DNA of 15,290 nt, taken from Saprospiraceae bacterium. Its GTDB lineage: Bacteria > Bacteroidota > Bacteroidia > Chitinophagales > Saprospiraceae. Within the stretch, counting starts at the first letter, position 1; the number at the start of each line of letters is the position of its first letter. Below, in pieces: positions 14,916-15,290 of the stretch. The notes beneath the pieces were generated by a model that was not told the DNA's origin, did no database searches, and was given only the letters and a program-made list of their open reading frames with translations. The stretch covers positions 1 through 15,290 of the forward strand of contig JABDPK010000055.1 of NCBI GenBank assembly GCA_013042795.1. Direction: 5' to 3'. A program made the translations under genes and the position numbers.

Positions 14916-15290
14916 ATGGGAACTTCAAAAAAGTATATACTTTTTTTCATATTTCTGCTTACAGTTATTTTCCTCGATGGCCAAGGCTATTATATAGAAT
15001 ATGATAAAGAAAGTCGTTCCATTTATAATGACATAATCAACCTTAAACTGGATGACGCCAGAAATAAGCTGGCTGAAATTGACAAGGTTAACAATCTCAA
15101 CCTGTCATATCTACACCTGGAGAATTACCTGGATTTCTTCGAACTATTTATTTCAGAAGATGAAAGTCGGTTTGATCTTTTAAAGAAAAACAAGAAGACA
15201 AGGTTAAAACAACTTGAGAACAAACTCTTGGACAATGACCCTTATAAAAGATTTGTAATTGCAGAAATTCATCTTCAATGGGCTCTCACA
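14916..15290 (+). CDS. Exported protein of unknown function (incomplete, runs off the right edge)
   Basis: An open frame from ATG 14916 to the end of the window, 125 codons without a stop. It starts MGTSKKYILFFIFLLTVIFL, a typical signal peptide, with probable cleavage near DGQG, so the product enters the periplasm. The mature part is rich in Lys, Asp, Glu and Leu and looks alpha-helical (NDIINLKLDDARNKLAEIDK, then PYKRFVIAEIHLQWA), in the style of tetratricopeptide-like helical repeats, but I cannot identify a family with confidence. It lies 18 bases after the terminator of the previous operon, so it should have its own promoter; no clear TAnnTTTG box is visible in the short gap. Confidence 0.75.
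   Translation, partial: MGTSKKYILFFIFLLTVIFLDGQGYYIEYDKESRSIYNDIINLKLDDARNKLAEIDKVNNLNLSYLHLENYLDFFELFISEDESRFDLLKKNKKTRLKQLENKLLDNDPYKRFVIAEIHLQWALT

Overview
The window comes from a member of the Bacteroidota, most likely of the Cytophagales type. Four things point there. The partial 16S rRNA carries Bacteroidota-like stretches (for example AACACCAATTGCGAAGGC on its sense strand). Several intergenic gaps contain the phylum's own promoter pattern, TTTG or TTG followed 19-21 bases later by TAnnTTTG. Start codons have no Shine-Dalgarno sequence in front of them. The protein set (CrtI/CrtB, DUF4920 lipoprotein, RfaE2, Nif3, C4 zinc-ribbon coiled-coil protein) is usual for the phylum. The order of the genes looks chromosomal. 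I see no transposase, integrase, phage gene, tRNA or CRISPR array.

Layout from left to right. Positions 1-731 are the 5' half of a 16S rRNA gene on the minus strand, with a clear promoter at 855-887. Behind it, also on minus, lie crtB and crtI (phytoene synthase and desaturase), then rpsA for an enlarged ribosomal protein S1. A strong hairpin terminator separates rpsA from crtI and decides the crtI start. Divergent from rpsA is fadD (long-chain acyl-CoA ligase). It meets, tail to tail, the minus-strand operon rpsF-rpsR-rplI (S6, S18, L9). A DUF4920 lipoprotein on plus follows, then a BioD-like/DRTGG protein on minus. A tight plus-strand operon runs from 10895 to 14837: panC, a flippase-like membrane protein, rfaE2, a Nif3-family protein and a zinc-ribbon coiled-coil protein, closed by a terminator. 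An incomplete gene for an exported protein runs off the right edge.

The most striking observation is that two 30S proteins in this window, S1 and S6, carry the same C-terminal domain of about 80 residues. It is a helix-hairpin-helix with the signature IEGIGPKIA followed by GPxYxxHxPxTWxxQ. The domain copies are roughly 47% identical by hand alignment and are joined to unrelated ribosomal cores by charged linkers. Both hosts act near the mRNA exit/platform side of the 30S subunit, in a phylum that initiates translation without Shine-Dalgarno pairing. This may be a lineage-specific ribosome accessory module.

The second notable point is an in-frame TAA inside rfaE2. The reading frame and the family's conserved motifs continue unbroken after it. 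This means a sequencing error, a very recent nonsense mutation, or recoding.

The genes otherwise serve housekeeping work: translation, carotenoid synthesis, fatty-acid activation, pantothenate synthesis and the heptose branch of LPS synthesis.
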